From contig NZ_BMBA01000001.1 of assembly GCF_017312485.1 (NCBI RefSeq), positions 758,396-822,395 of the forward strand: 64,000 bases of DNA. Reading direction: 5' to 3'. Positions 1-8,401 of this stretch are shown here, in pieces. Below the pieces are notes generated by a model. It was given only the letters and a program-made list of their open reading frames with translations. It did not search any database and was not told where the DNA came from. Both the position numbers and the translations under genes were made by a program. Origin of the DNA: Clostridium zeae. GTDB taxonomy: Bacteria; Bacillota; Clostridia; Clostridiales; Clostridiaceae. Numbering within the stretch: the stretch's first letter is position 1; each line of letters begins with the position of its first letter.

Positions 1-448
1 GGCATTTCTTTCGGAGCTTATAAAACGTGAGTTGATTTTCCGCTTATTAACAGGTGACTATGGGCATCTTTTTTATCAACAAGCTTTGTTTGAACAGCAA
101 GCTGACGGAATAGGAAAGGCTATTGCTTGGATTAGAGAGAATTACTCAAAATCCTTTAATGTGGAGGAACTAGCAAAATCAAATAACATGAGCGTTTCAG
201 GATTACAGCATAAATTTAAAGCAATCACTACAATGGGACCTTTGCAGTACCAAAAGCAGCTTCGTCTTCAGGAGGCAAGGCGATTAATGTTTAGCGGCGC
301 TATGGATGCAACATCGGCAGCTATGGAAGTTGGCTACGGAAGTTTATCACAATTCAACAGAGAATATAAACGACATTTTGGATTACCACCAAAAAAAGAT
401 ATCAAATGGCTAACGGAAAATTACGAATCATATGAGAAAGACCAATAA
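1..448 (+). CDS. AraC family transcriptional regulator, C-terminal part (cut by window edge)
   Basis: The frame is open from base 2 to the TAA at 446-448, so the gene begins outside the window. The first residues (AFLSELIKRELIFRLLTGD) resemble the end of the AraC_N ligand-binding domain, in which a conserved RE(I/L)xxRLLTG stretch precedes the DNA-binding part. The remainder is a typical double helix-turn-helix AraC domain: WIRENYSKSFNVEELAKS, then MSVSGLQHKF and EVGYGSLSQFNREYKRHFG near the end. It should be a cytoplasmic one-component regulator. Its ligand and targets cannot be read because the neighbour on that side is missing. Family call is firm. Confidence 0.9.
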   Translation, partial: AFLSELIKRELIFRLLTGDYGHLFYQQALFEQQADGIGKAIAWIRENYSKSFNVEELAKSNNMSVSGLQHKFKAITTMGPLQYQKQLRLQEARRLMFSGAMDATSAAMEVGYGSLSQFNREYKRHFGLPPKKDIKWLTENYESYEKDQ

Positions 449-513
449 CCAATGGAGTTATGCTATTTTTCAAAGTACACCAATAGCTAAAGCAGTAAAA
501 TTCAAAACACCAT

Positions 514-538
514 ATTATAAAATTTTTATAATTTTTTA
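514..538 (+). terminator. possible AT-only terminator after the AraC gene
   Basis: A near-perfect AT palindrome (attataaaa, one base, ttttataat) is followed by a T run. The stem is AT only and the loop is minimal, so the call is weak. It lies between the AraC stop and the sigma factor promoter. Confidence 0.3.
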
Positions 539-547
539 AATTTCTTT

Positions 548-572
548 TGAACTTTTTTAAGATTCCTGCGTT
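548..572 (+). promoter_or_regulatory. candidate ECF (sigma-Y-type) promoter of the sigma operon
   Basis: TGAAC at 548-552 and CGTT at 569-572 are separated by exactly 16 bases. This is the usual ECF layout and close to the published Bacillus sigma-Y type (TGAAC, 16-17 bases, CGTC). It lies about 35 bases upstream of the sigma factor start, as expected for autoregulation. The match is by eye and the last base differs from the consensus. Confidence 0.55.
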
Positions 573-606
573 TAAGTAATGAAAACAGCAAGAAGAGGTA
601 GAATTC

Positions 607-1143
607 ATGAATTTCAAAAATCAAAATGAAGAAAATTTAATAGCAAGAGCTAAGGCTGGTGATAAATATGCTTTTGAAATACTGATTAGTAATAACTTTT
701 CTATTTTAAAGGGATATGTATTAAAGCTTACTTTAAACAAAGATTTAACTGAAGATATTGTTCAAGATACCCTGTTATCTGCTGTTGTTCATATTGATTC
801 CTTTGTCTCTAATGCTAAGTTTTCTACGTGGCTTATCAAAATCGCCACCAATAAATATAGAGATTACTTAAGAAGGAACAAAGAAACAGATATGTTATTA
901 GATACTTTTCAGTCTTCCTCTATTACTGAAGAAGAACTAGTAAAAAAAGAAGAACTAGAAGAGATTCTAAAGATATTAAGGACAATGCCTGCTGATAAAA
1001 GAACTGTATTTATACTAAAACATTATTATGGTTACAGCTACGAGGAAATCAGCTCTATAGTAAATTGCCCAATAGGTACAGTACGTTCAAGATTACATTA
1101 TGCAATAAAAGAAATAATTTCAAGATTTAACGGAGGTGAATAA
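607..1143 (+). CDS. sigY: ECF sigma-70 family factor, SigY-like
   Basis: The 178-residue protein has the two domains of an ECF sigma factor. Region 2 is at about residues 10-85 (LTEDIVQDTLLSAVVHI, STWLIKIATNKYRDYLRR) and binds core polymerase and the -10 element. Region 4 is at about 118-172 (EEISSIVNCPIGTVRSRLH) and recognises the -35. A GAGGT ribosome binding site precedes ATG 607. The next five genes match the sigY-yxlC-yxlD-yxlE-yxlF-yxlG order of Bacillus subtilis in number, size and type, which is the main reason for the SigY label. In that system small membrane proteins restrain the sigma factor. An ECF-like promoter lies just upstream. Confidence 0.85.
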   Translation: MNFKNQNEENLIARAKAGDKYAFEILISNNFSILKGYVLKLTLNKDLTEDIVQDTLLSAVVHIDSFVSNAKFSTWLIKIATNKYRDYLRRNKETDMLLDTFQSSSITEEELVKKEELEEILKILRTMPADKRTVFILKHYYGYSYEEISSIVNCPIGTVRSRLHYAIKEIISRFNGGE

Positions 1144-1144
1144 A

Positions 1145-1525
1145 ATGAAACCCTTTGATAATTTAGATAAAAATATTGATAAATACTATGATGGTTCCCT
1201 AAATGAAGAAAGCAAGGAAGAAGCTGATTTAAAAGTTATCTTAGATAAAATGTATCTTGCAGAAGACTTGGAAACCAGGGTTTCAGTAAATATAGATATA
1301 AATTCTATTGTGGAAAATGGAAATCAAACTCGTTTTGCCAAAAAGCTTAGAAAAGAAACCTTTAAATTTCTACTATTTGCTGGATTTTTATCGATTTTTA
1401 TCGGCTTTATGTATATAAGAGTTTCCATATATGCCACCTTAGCAATACAATCTTTAGGATTGATATTTTTACTTATCTTAAATCAGGTTTTTCTAAAGAA
1501 AAAGGCAAGGAGTGAAGCTAAATGA
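1145..1525 (+). CDS. yxlC: YxlC-like putative anti-sigma factor
   Basis: This is a 126-residue protein with an acidic soluble N-terminal half (about residues 1-70) and two predicted membrane helices near the C-terminus (about 78-98 and 101-118), ending in a basic tail. An upstream in-frame GTG at 1136 lies inside the GGAGGTG ribosome binding site, so ATG 1145 is preferred. It abuts the sigma factor stop and overlaps the next gene by four bases (ATGA), indicating translational coupling. It sits in the YxlC slot of a sigY-type operon; YxlC is the anti-sigma partner of SigY in Bacillus. The role here is inferred from order, size and topology, not from a diagnostic motif. Confidence 0.65.
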   Translation: MKPFDNLDKNIDKYYDGSLNEESKEEADLKVILDKMYLAEDLETRVSVNIDINSIVENGNQTRFAKKLRKETFKFLLFAGFLSIFIGFMYIRVSIYATLAIQSLGLIFLLILNQVFLKKKARSEAK

Positions 1526-1722
1526 TTGACAGTAAAATAATCATTATTATCTTTCTTCTTATACTTGTCACTATCCAAGGCACTCTGATATTTAGAGATG
1601 CGGTGAAAAAAAGCATTCCAAACCCTTGGATTTGGGGAATTATTGGTCTCATGAACATTCCAAGTTCGACCATAATCTATCTAATTTATAGAAAATTATA
1701 TTTAAAAAAGAAGAGGAGTTAA
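1522..1722 (+). CDS. yxlD: YxlD-like small membrane protein of the sigma-Y operon
   Basis: This is a 66-residue protein with two membrane helices (about residues 4-24 and 35-56), a conserved-looking NPWIWGIIGLMNIPSST connector and a basic KKKRS tail. The start overlaps the previous stop as ATGA. Position and size match YxlD, which with YxlE and YxlC participates in holding SigY at the membrane in Bacillus. No catalytic motif is visible. Confidence 0.6.
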   Translation: MIDSKIIIIIFLLILVTIQGTLIFRDAVKKSIPNPWIWGIIGLMNIPSSTIIYLIYRKLYLKKKRS

Positions 1723-1726
1723 GATT

Positions 1727-1909
1727 ATGAATATAGATTTAACCATACTAATGCCTGTATTATTGCTTCAAGGGATTTTTTCAATTTATTGTTTTGCAAA
1801 ACTAATAGGAAACCCAGTAAAATATCTTCCTAAATGGCTCTGGGCAATATTATGTCTTAACACCCTTGGCTGCATTCTTTACTTAGCACTGGGAAAGGAT
1901 GAAGAATGA
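1727..1909 (+). CDS. yxlE: YxlE-like small membrane protein (PLDc_N type)
   Basis: This is a 60-residue protein with two helices (about residues 7-25 and 37-55). The pattern LPKWLWAILCLNTLGCILYLALGKDEE is typical of the PLDc_N (phospholipase D nuclease N-terminal) domain, in which W, N, G and the Y-x-x-x-G-x-D/E end are conserved. GAGGAG precedes ATG 1727. The last codons overlap the start of the ABC ATPase (ATGA). In Bacillus the equivalent protein YxlE is a negative regulator of SigY. Confidence 0.7.
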   Translation: MNIDLTILMPVLLLQGIFSIYCFAKLIGNPVKYLPKWLWAILCLNTLGCILYLALGKDEE

Positions 1910-2847
1910 TGGAAAGCCTTCAAGCTAAAGCTGAATACACTTTAGAGCTTAATGCTTTAAACAAAAGCTATGGTAAGTCTCAAGTGCTTAAGGATATAAA
2001 TATAAAAATTCCTAGAGGCGTTATATATGGATTTATTGGAGAAAATGGAGCGGGCAAGACTACAACTATGAATATTATCTGTGGCTTAAAGAAGCCTACC
2101 TCTGGCAAGGTTATCTTTAGAGAAAGGGAATTAAGTTATGATAAAGAGAGAGAAGCTATAGGTTATCTTCCTCAGCAGCCTAAGTTTTATAGCTATATGA
2201 AGGTTCATGAGTACCTAGATTTTATTCTTTCCCTTTCTGAAGCGAAGGGTAAAGCCTTTTCAACTGTAGAACTGCTTTCAATAGTTGGTCTTAAGGATGC
2301 TTCAAAAAAGACAATAAAGGCACTTTCAGGGGGAATGCTCCAAAGGCTAGGTATAGCAGTTGCCATCTGCAATAATCCTGAACTTGTTATATTAGATGAA
2401 CCTACCTCTGCTTTAGATCCTGAAGGCAGAAGAGAAGTTATGAATATCATAAAAAGCTTAAAAGAACGAGGAATGACCGTATTTTTTTCTACTCACCTTT
2501 TAAGCGATGTAGAAAATATCTGTGATTATATAACTATAATTCACAAGGGTGAAATTTTATCTTCCACTACTCTAGCTTCTCTTAAGGATAAGTATGGAGC
2601 CTGCTATTACGAGGTCAAATTCGGTAATAAAATAGAACCTAAAAGCTACCCAAGTTTTATAAAGAATATAAATATCAAGGACGATATAACTCTAATTTAC
2701 ACAAACAATACATTAACCGATGAGAGAGATTTATTTAATTATTTATTATCCTTGAACTCTCCTATAAAAGCTTTCACTAAAAAAGAAGTGTCCTTAGAAG
2801 ATATATTTTTTACTATTATTAATGGAGGTAACCAAAATGACCTTTAA
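1906..2847 (+). CDS. yxlF: ABC transporter ATP-binding protein, YxlF-like
   Basis: The 313-residue ATPase has Walker A GENGAGKTT (about residue 45), signature LSGGM (about 143), Walker B LVILDEPTSALD and an H-loop FFSTHLLSDVE. The C-terminal extension of about 90 residues is typical of exporter ATPases of the CcmA/BcrA type. It should power the permease encoded next. Start and previous stop overlap as ATGA, and a second ATG is three bases on. It is the fifth gene of the sigY-type operon; the substrate is unknown. Confidence 0.9.
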   Translation: MMESLQAKAEYTLELNALNKSYGKSQVLKDINIKIPRGVIYGFIGENGAGKTTTMNIICGLKKPTSGKVIFRERELSYDKEREAIGYLPQQPKFYSYMKVHEYLDFILSLSEAKGKAFSTVELLSIVGLKDASKKTIKALSGGMLQRLGIAVAICNNPELVILDEPTSALDPEGRREVMNIIKSLKERGMTVFFSTHLLSDVENICDYITIIHKGEILSSTTLASLKDKYGACYYEVKFGNKIEPKSYPSFIKNINIKDDITLIYTNNTLTDERDLFNYLLSLNSPIKAFTKKEVSLEDIFFTIINGGNQNDL

Positions 2848-3589
2848 AGCATACTTAAACAAGGAATTTATAGAAGCAAATAGAGAAAATAAACTAATAA
2901 TACTATTTATGGGCTTCTTTTTCTTTGGTCTAGCAACACCTCCAATGCTTAAGCTTACTCCAAAGATTTTAGAAAAACAGTACGGTACTGATATGTCCAG
3001 TATCTTCAAAACTAATGCAATTGATTCTGTTGCAAATTATCTAGGAAGCAATATGCCTCAAATTTGTGTGTTGGTTTTATGTCTTACTTTAGGTGGAATT
3101 CTTTGCAATGAAATATCAAAAGGAGGTGTAATACTTCCCATTACCAAAGGAGCTTATAAAGCTTCTATTGTACTATCAAAATTTAGTTTTTATGCAGTGG
3201 TATTATTTATAATAAGTACAATCTCTGTGCTTACTAATATATATTATTCCTTTTTGGTATTTGATGAAGTTTTTCCTTCTATTAAAGCTGTTATGCTATG
3301 CTGCCTATTGGTATACTTGTATATATTATTTATGCTTTCAATAATATTTTTGTTTAGCAGTTTATTAAAGAAATCCATGGGCGTTGCTTTAATATCCATG
3401 GGAATTAATATTATCCTCACACTTTTAAGCACCTTCAAATACTCCCTAAATCCATTTGCACTTATTACGGAAGCCTCAAAGCTTTCAACAGAGTTACCAA
3501 TTAAAACCTTGGTGTTAACAGCTGTTTTAACTATTTTAGCATTTATTTCTTCTATATTAATATTTAAAAGAAGAGAGTTTGAAGCTTAG
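2837..3589 (+). CDS. yxlG: ABC transporter permease, YxlG-like
   Basis: This is a 250-residue integral membrane protein with about six hydrophobic segments (for example IILFMGFFFFGLATP, ICVLVLCLTLGGILC and the final LVLTAVLTILAFISSILIF). An in-frame ATG at 2822 is upstream, but GGAGGT at 2825-2830 fits ATG 2837. It overlaps the ATPase gene by eleven bases, so the two are coupled as an ABC-2-type exporter. Last gene of the sigma operon, closed by the hairpin at 3601-3637. Confidence 0.85.
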   Translation: MTFKAYLNKEFIEANRENKLIILFMGFFFFGLATPPMLKLTPKILEKQYGTDMSSIFKTNAIDSVANYLGSNMPQICVLVLCLTLGGILCNEISKGGVILPITKGAYKASIVLSKFSFYAVVLFIISTISVLTNIYYSFLVFDEVFPSIKAVMLCCLLVYLYILFMLSIIFLFSSLLKKSMGVALISMGINIILTLLSTFKYSLNPFALITEASKLSTELPIKTLVLTAVLTILAFISSILIFKRREFEA

Positions 3590-3600
3590 AATTTTCAAAA

Positions 3601-3637
3601 AATAATGCAGCCACTTTTACTAGTTGGCTGCATTATT
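3601..3637. terminator. bidirectional intrinsic terminator
   Basis: A perfect 13-bp stem (aataatgcagcca / tggctgcattatt) with an 11-base loop sits between two convergent genes, twelve bases after the permease stop and three bases after the stop of the facing acetyltransferase. It probably serves both. Confidence 0.8.
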
Positions 3638-3640
3638 ATC

Positions 3641-4585
3641 TTAATTATTTAAAGCACATTCATCGATTCTACGAACTACACCATTAGTATATGAAGTGAA
3701 ATACTTAGTCCAAAACATATTGGCATTAGGGTTAAAACTTTCAAAATCAACTCCCAACCTGTTATATCCTTCTTCCTTCAATTTTAAAATCGTAAAATTA
3801 AGCAAGCTCTGATAAATGTTCTTTCCACGATATTCTGGAAGGCAGAAAGCACCACATATATTGCACATATCAGGGACCTCCGTTGCAAAGTTTTCTCCTC
3901 CACCTGCTATCTCTACAAAAGCAATTGGCTTTTCCTCATCTATCGCAACAAACAGTCTTGTATTTCGTGCTTCAGCACGAGTTAACCAACGTTCAAAAAC
4001 TTCTTGTGTAGAATACATAAAACATGGACTATGCCCTAAGTGCTCAGTTAGCAATTTACGCATTTCTCTTACTTTAGGAATCTCTGCCTTAGAAAGTTCT
4101 TCAAAGATAACTTCATTATTGCATTGTATTTCTAAACCTTCCATTGGTCTAATGGCATCAATGCACCTAAGTCCAAAACCATAGGTAAACATGGCATTTA
4201 CGGCCTCTTGATCATGTGCATATAATGCTATTGAATGATACGTAATTTTATTCTTAACCCACTTTTCAGCAGCTGCTTCATACATTTTTCGGTATACCCT
4301 ACATCTATTTTCTTTTACAGTGCCATGAGCATGTATAGGTGAAAAGGTTCCCTTTGCCTTAGAATTATATGCACTTTCCCAAGGTTCATAACAGCATAAA
4401 AATCCTACCATTCTTCCATTATCAAAAGCTACAACACCTAGTCCATTGTTTGCAAAATGCTCTAAGTCAGGAAAAGTATATATCTCCGGTAATACTTTTA
4501 CATACTCACGTTCCTCATTGTAATTACTAATAGCAATCAATTTTGCCTCTTCCACATGTTTCAATTCAAAATCAAAAATTTCCAT
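3641..4585 (-). CDS. GNAT family N-acetyltransferase, probably two-domain
   Basis: The 314-residue protein has a C-terminal GNAT fold with acetyl-CoA binding segment LPEYRGKNIYQSLLNF (about residues 255-270) and a following FESFNPNANMFWTKYF. An N-terminal VVAFDNGRMVGFLCC stretch (about 55-70) resembles beta-4 of a second, degenerate GNAT domain, so this may be a tandem GNAT. The frame is open further upstream, but GGAGG at 4591-4596 selects ATG 4585. It is transcribed alone. A 95-bp repeat element lies 120 bases upstream. Acceptor substrate unknown. Confidence 0.85.
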   Translation of the reverse strand: MEIFDFELKHVEEAKLIAISNYNEEREYVKVLPEIYTFPDLEHFANNGLGVVAFDNGRMVGFLCCYEPWESAYNSKAKGTFSPIHAHGTVKENRCRVYRKMYEAAAEKWVKNKITYHSIALYAHDQEAVNAMFTYGFGLRCIDAIRPMEGLEIQCNNEVIFEELSKAEIPKVREMRKLLTEHLGHSPCFMYSTQEVFERWLTRAEARNTRLFVAIDEEKPIAFVEIAGGGENFATEVPDMCNICGAFCLPEYRGKNIYQSLLNFTILKLKEEGYNRLGVDFESFNPNANMFWTKYFTSYTNGVVRRIDECALNN

Positions 4586-4704
4586 AATAATCCTCCACTT
4601 ATATACGGAGGGTTTATTCTGCGTGACCCCTCCTTGCACGCACATTATTCATAAAATTTACATTCATTGCGCGAATCCTCTCCTTTCAAAAAAGTATTTA
4701 TAAA

Positions 4705-4799
4705 GATGAATCACATCGATCCGAAATATATTTTTAAAACTCTTACGGGTTGTTGTGATAGAATTTAAAAATATAAACTCTATTACGAAGTGATTCATC
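4705..4799. repeat. 95-bp inverted-repeat element, copy C
   Basis: The ends are gatgaatcac and gtgattcatc. A second, inner inverted repeat (atatttttaaa / tttaaaaatat) is nested inside, so the single strand folds into a long hairpin. The sequence matches, in reverse orientation, the 95-bp units at 35361-35455 and 40549-40643, all three having exactly the same length. No protein is encoded. Probably a MITE-like or REP-like mobile repeat. Confidence 0.75.
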
Positions 4800-4837
4800 T
4801 ATAATAACGCATAAATGAAGTTTCTCATTAATTGCAA

Positions 4838-5335
4838 TTACACATCAAATATCTGAACATTAATCTCTATATCATCGTCTTTCTCTTTTGCTTCTATATA
4901 TTTAATACCTTGCTTCTCGTAAAACTTTATCCAGAACTTCACTGCTACTTTATTTATTGATATTTGTACAACCTTGTATCTTCCTTTATATGTTTCCATC
5001 AGTATTTTAACTGCCTCATTTGCTACGCCTTTATTTCTGAAACCCTTTAGAACAAATAGTTCATGGATCACATAGTTAATATCCTTCGGAACATATTTTC
5101 CAGTATTAAAAAGGACAAAACCTGCCACTTCACCTCTGTATGTTATAAAATATGGAGTTAAATCCTCAGATTTAAAATATAGTTCCAAACCATCATATTT
5201 AAACTTTCCATCCTCACTAATTTTCAAATCAGCTGCAAACTCCGATAAGTCGTGTAAGTACAAACTGATTAAATTTTCAAGCTTTGCTTTTGATTCTATT
5301 GTTATTTTTTCTAATTTTGTTTCCTTTAAATTCAT
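4838..5335 (-). CDS. GNAT family N-acetyltransferase
   Basis: This is a 165-residue single GNAT domain. The acetyl-CoA loop is LKGFRNKGVANEAV (about residues 100-113), preceded by the beta-4 strand YVIHELFVL. A TTG at 5350 extends the frame by five residues, but ATG 5335 is the more ordinary start; the ribosome binding site is weak (GGGAATT). It sits between a repeat element and a dead methyltransferase gene and is probably monocistronic. Substrate unknown. Confidence 0.8.
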   Translation of the reverse strand: MNLKETKLEKITIESKAKLENLISLYLHDLSEFAADLKISEDGKFKYDGLELYFKSEDLTPYFITYRGEVAGFVLFNTGKYVPKDINYVIHELFVLKGFRNKGVANEAVKILMETYKGRYKVVQISINKVAVKFWIKFYEKQGIKYIEAKEKDDDIEINVQIFDV

Positions 5336-5414
5336 TTTATAAATTCCCAACTAATATATCTTTTATTTACTGACATTATATCTATTTAAAATTCACCTTA
5401 TATTATCTATAAGC

Positions 5415-5942
5415 TTATTTTCTTGCCAAATATAATTCTATTGTGTCGTGAATATTGAATAAGTCCCCATTTTTCTTAATAGTATCTTTAATTTCATTTT
5501 CAAATAATTGCTTTGTAGTTTTTGGCATAGTTCTATGATCTGAGTAAGTATTTAACAAACAAATATATTGTTCCGCAGAAAACTTTCGCGTCTTATGATA
5601 TAGCTTCACCTCTAGATCTCTAAAGCCGTAAGCTTTAATGGTTTCTGAAATTCTTTTATACCTTTCACTATTATTCTCTAAAGGCTTATCTGTTGATGGC
5701 CAGTATTTTTCATATACCTTTTGAATTTCTAGATGTAGAGAATAATCCTCCTCAGCTGGAGATGGCTTGTTCCAAAATAAAGCTATGGTTCCATTATCTT
5801 TTAATAACCTCAATACCTTTGGGTATCCAATATTATCTGGTATCCAATGAAAAGCAGTAGCAGAATAAAGAATATCTATACTGTTATCCTCGCACTGAAA
5901 GTCTTCAAAAGAAGTGTTATAAAGCTTATTGCTCTCGACACC
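5415..5942 (-). pseudogene. 5'-truncated class I SAM-dependent methyltransferase
   Basis: The open frame of 175 codons begins directly after a stop at 5943-5945 without any start codon. It opens with residues typical of the middle of a methyltransferase (NTSFEDFQCEDNSIDILY, then ATAFHWIPD and KVLRLLKDNGTIALFW). The N-terminal part with the glycine-rich SAM-binding motif I is missing. The first usable start (5813) would give only 132 residues without the cofactor site, so the product should be inactive. Upstream DNA up to the Nudix gene shows only an inverted repeat. The truncation point is the TAA just before GVESNKLYN. Confidence 0.8.
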
Positions 5943-5986
5943 TTACAATTATAACATTTATATACAATATATACCATGCATTATAA

Positions 5987-6041
5987 TAAGTCTTCACTAT
6001 TTGTAATATAATAACATCACACTACAAATAATAAAGACTTA
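5987..6041. repeat. inverted repeat upstream of the truncated methyltransferase
   Basis: Arms of 19 bases (starting taagtcttcac and ending aaagactta) match except for two positions and are separated by 17 bases. No T run follows on the minus strand, so it does not look like a normal terminator of the Nudix gene upstream. It lies close to the break point of the dead gene. Confidence 0.5.
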
Positions 6042-6138
6042 AAAAAATAGAAAATGCACTCATCCAGAAAAGACAAGTGCTTATTATTAGAATACCTTAT
6101 TAATTTTGATTCATCAATAATATTTAAAATAACAGAAA

Positions 6139-6666
6139 TTAATCATCTAAAGATAATATAATTTTATCAAAGAATTTTTCATGAGTATAAAAACGATCTT
6201 TCGCACCATCTACATAATCATCTGTTTTAATGAATTCTTTAAATTCATTGTATGGTATATAGCGATAATCAATTGTTTCTCCTTCTTGTAATTGAATCTT
6301 TGTTTTTTCTTTATTTATAAATACTACAAAGCATTTATATATTGATGGAACATTTTTATAAATATGCGAATATACAAAATTTAAGTCCGAAGCATTTACC
6401 TCTATTCCTGTTTCTTCCTTTAACTCTCTGATAGCGCCTTGCTCTGGAGTCTCACCTTTCAAGATTGATCCTGCAGTAATTTCCCATTTTAATGCCCATG
6501 GTTTATTTTGATGTCTTTGAGTTATTAGTACTTCTTTGTTTGATGTTACTGTATAAATTTCAACAACAATATGATAAACTCCTTCTGGAATTGGTTCATC
6601 TCTAAACTGATCATAGCCTAACTTATTGCCATATTTATCATAAGCGTCCCATATTTCTCTCAACAT
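6139..6666 (-). CDS. Nudix hydrolase
   Basis: The 175-residue protein carries a perfect Nudix box, GSILKGETPEQGAIRELKEE followed by TGI (about residues 67-89), matching G-x5-E-x7-REU-x-EE-x-GU. The box binds divalent metal and hydrolyses a nucleoside diphosphate linked to another moiety. The N-terminal MLREIWDAYDKYGNKLG and the VYHIVVEIYTV strand resemble the IPP-isomerase-like or YfcD-like subgroup, but the substrate is not clear. GGAGAGGG precedes ATG 6666. Confidence 0.88.
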   Translation of the reverse strand: MLREIWDAYDKYGNKLGYDQFRDEPIPEGVYHIVVEIYTVTSNKEVLITQRHQNKPWALKWEITAGSILKGETPEQGAIRELKEETGIEVNASDLNFVYSHIYKNVPSIYKCFVVFINKEKTKIQLQEGETIDYRYIPYNEFKEFIKTDDYVDGAKDRFYTHEKFFDKIILSLDD

Positions 6667-6716
6667 ATTTCACCCTCTCCTTAAAATGCAATATACTATT
6701 ATTTTATGAATCATCA

Positions 6717-7604
6717 TTAATTATTTATAAATTGTACCACTGTATCTGTAAATTTAGTAGGTTCTTCGTCGTGTGCTCTATGATCACTATTATAAAAAGT
6801 TATTATACTTCCTTTAGACGAATGTTTTGAATAGAACTCTATTTGTTCATGAAAGCACACTGGGTCATATTTACCTAGTATTAAAAGTGACGGACATTTT
6901 AATTCAGATATAAGTGGTATCATATTTTCATTGATTTTACCCTCTTTTTGTAGTCTACAAAGATGTGTTCCACCGTTTTGCCATTGTTCATCAGTAGCAT
7001 CTGTAATACTATTCACTTCTTCTATTTCCTTTGAAACTTCAATTTGACGATCAAATTTCATAGTAGCAGTTATTAATCTTCGCATATTATCTGTAAGAAC
7101 TCCAATATCTGAAGCATTGTCTACAAGTTCCCTTATCTCTTTTGCGAACTCAATCATACCTGCTTTTTCTGCAATATTTATATATTTAATATATATAGAA
7201 TGTATAGACATTGGATAATAGAATGTTGGACATTCAAAAATTACTTTGCCTACTGATGAAGGGTATTTTATTGCATACAAAAGAGCCAGTTCGCCTCCAA
7301 AGGAATGTCCCAATACAGACCAACTATCGAAACCTAATATATTTTTTAAATCCTCACAATCATCAATTAGAAATTCTAATCCAAAATTTTCATCATCCTC
7401 AATTTTCTCAGAGCGTAAAACACCTCTTTGGTCAAAAATAACCACATTAAAATGCTCAGATAGCTTTATAGCTTGATACCGCAAATCACCACAGCCTTCT
7501 CCTGGACCACCATGAAGCATTAAAAGATTACGCTTATGACCTTTATTATAAGTTTCTACGTATATTCTTTTTCCATCTCTCAAAGTTATATATCGTTTAT
7601 CCAT
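6717..7604 (-). CDS. alpha/beta hydrolase, proline iminopeptidase-like (S33)
   Basis: The 295-residue protein has the oxyanion-hole motif MLHGGPGEG (about residues 29-37), strand-DQRG (FDQRGVLRS), nucleophile elbow GHSFGG (about 98-103), acid LGKYDP and histidine SDHRAHDEEP near the C-terminus. This HGGPG plus DQRG pattern is that of S33 prolyl aminopeptidases. An ATG at 7616 touches the GGGGG ribosome binding site, so ATG 7604 is preferred. It lies 50 bases after the Nudix start region in the same direction; the two may be co-transcribed. Confidence 0.85.
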   Translation of the reverse strand: MDKRYITLRDGKRIYVETYNKGHKRNLLMLHGGPGEGCGDLRYQAIKLSEHFNVVIFDQRGVLRSEKIEDDENFGLEFLIDDCEDLKNILGFDSWSVLGHSFGGELALLYAIKYPSSVGKVIFECPTFYYPMSIHSIYIKYINIAEKAGMIEFAKEIRELVDNASDIGVLTDNMRRLITATMKFDRQIEVSKEIEEVNSITDATDEQWQNGGTHLCRLQKEGKINENMIPLISELKCPSLLILGKYDPVCFHEQIEFYSKHSSKGSIITFYNSDHRAHDEEPTKFTDTVVQFINN

Positions 7605-7638
7605 AAAAAACTTCATCCCCCAGTTTGTATAATATCTA

Positions 7639-7666
7639 GTAGCCCCTGATGATAATCAGAGGCTAC
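7639..7666. repeat. 12-bp inverted repeat between hydrolase and GyrI-like gene
   Basis: The arms gtagcccctgat and atcagaggctac pair with one mismatch around a four-base loop. A short T run follows only on the plus strand, so minus-strand terminator function for the GyrI-like gene is doubtful. It could also be an mRNA hairpin. Confidence 0.45.
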
Positions 7667-7689
7667 AGCTTTTAATCCAATAGACTTTT

Positions 7690-8145
7690 TTATACTATTG
7701 GGACACAAATTTCGCAGTAATGACTATTTATCATTTCCGTAGTATATCGTTCAAGAATCGGTCTTCCCTCATCCAATGCATAATTTCTTTTTGATATCTC
7801 CGAAAAAATCTCATTCCATGCTTTTTCCACAGCATCCACTGTATGACTTATTTTAAATACGCAATACTTTCCACCGATAATTTCTCCAAAGTTAATTAAG
7901 TCATTTTCAGGCTCAAATTCATCAGAAACCACTATGCATGCATCATAACGACAATCCTTGGGTTCAGTGAACCTTGGATTATCTTGAGCTATACCTAATA
8001 TTATTGAACTTTCATTAAATAAGTGCTTTTCCTTAGCCCAGCTTTTTAAACTTTCCATTACACTCGCATTCTCTGGACCATAAACACCTGTTCTTCTAAT
8101 ATAAGCAATTTTATATGATGGTATTATTTCAATATTAATGTCCAT
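7690..8145 (-). CDS. GyrI-like effector-binding domain protein
   Basis: This is a 151-residue stand-alone GyrI-like/AraC effector-binding domain. The N-terminal INIEIIPSYKIAYIRRTGVYG and the central ILGIAQDNPRFTEPKDCRYDACIVV match this fold, and GGKYCVFKISHTVDAVEKAWNEIF is the usual C-terminal half. Such proteins bind small hydrophobic compounds and some inhibit gyrase or act as drug-binding modules. GAAGG precedes ATG 8145. It is transcribed alone, with 256 bases of non-coding DNA upstream. Confidence 0.85.
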   Translation of the reverse strand: MDINIEIIPSYKIAYIRRTGVYGPENASVMESLKSWAKEKHLFNESSIILGIAQDNPRFTEPKDCRYDACIVVSDEFEPENDLINFGEIIGGKYCVFKISHTVDAVEKAWNEIFSEISKRNYALDEGRPILERYTTEMINSHYCEICVPIV

Positions 8146-8401
8146 AACTTACCTTCTTTTTTTATAAAGTACATCGATGCCTGAATTCATCATATATTGC
8201 TTTAAAATGTATTTCAACTTAATTTTTAAAATTATTGATTTTTAGTTTTAATTGAAGAGTTGATCATGGCCCTCAATATGGTAACATTACGGTTTTACCT
8301 CAAAAATAATTACTTTATTTAGAAATTAAGTCTTAAAGCATTTCATCTTTATACCTTATATTTTTATTTACAACATTCAAAGGATGAAAAACGTTCACTT
8401 A

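Noticed and set aside
8280-8299. Palindrome ggtaa-10-ttacc upstream of the GyrI-like gene as a MerR site
   Set aside because: Only five-base arms in AT-rich DNA, not aligned with a 19-bp spacer promoter; too weak to call.
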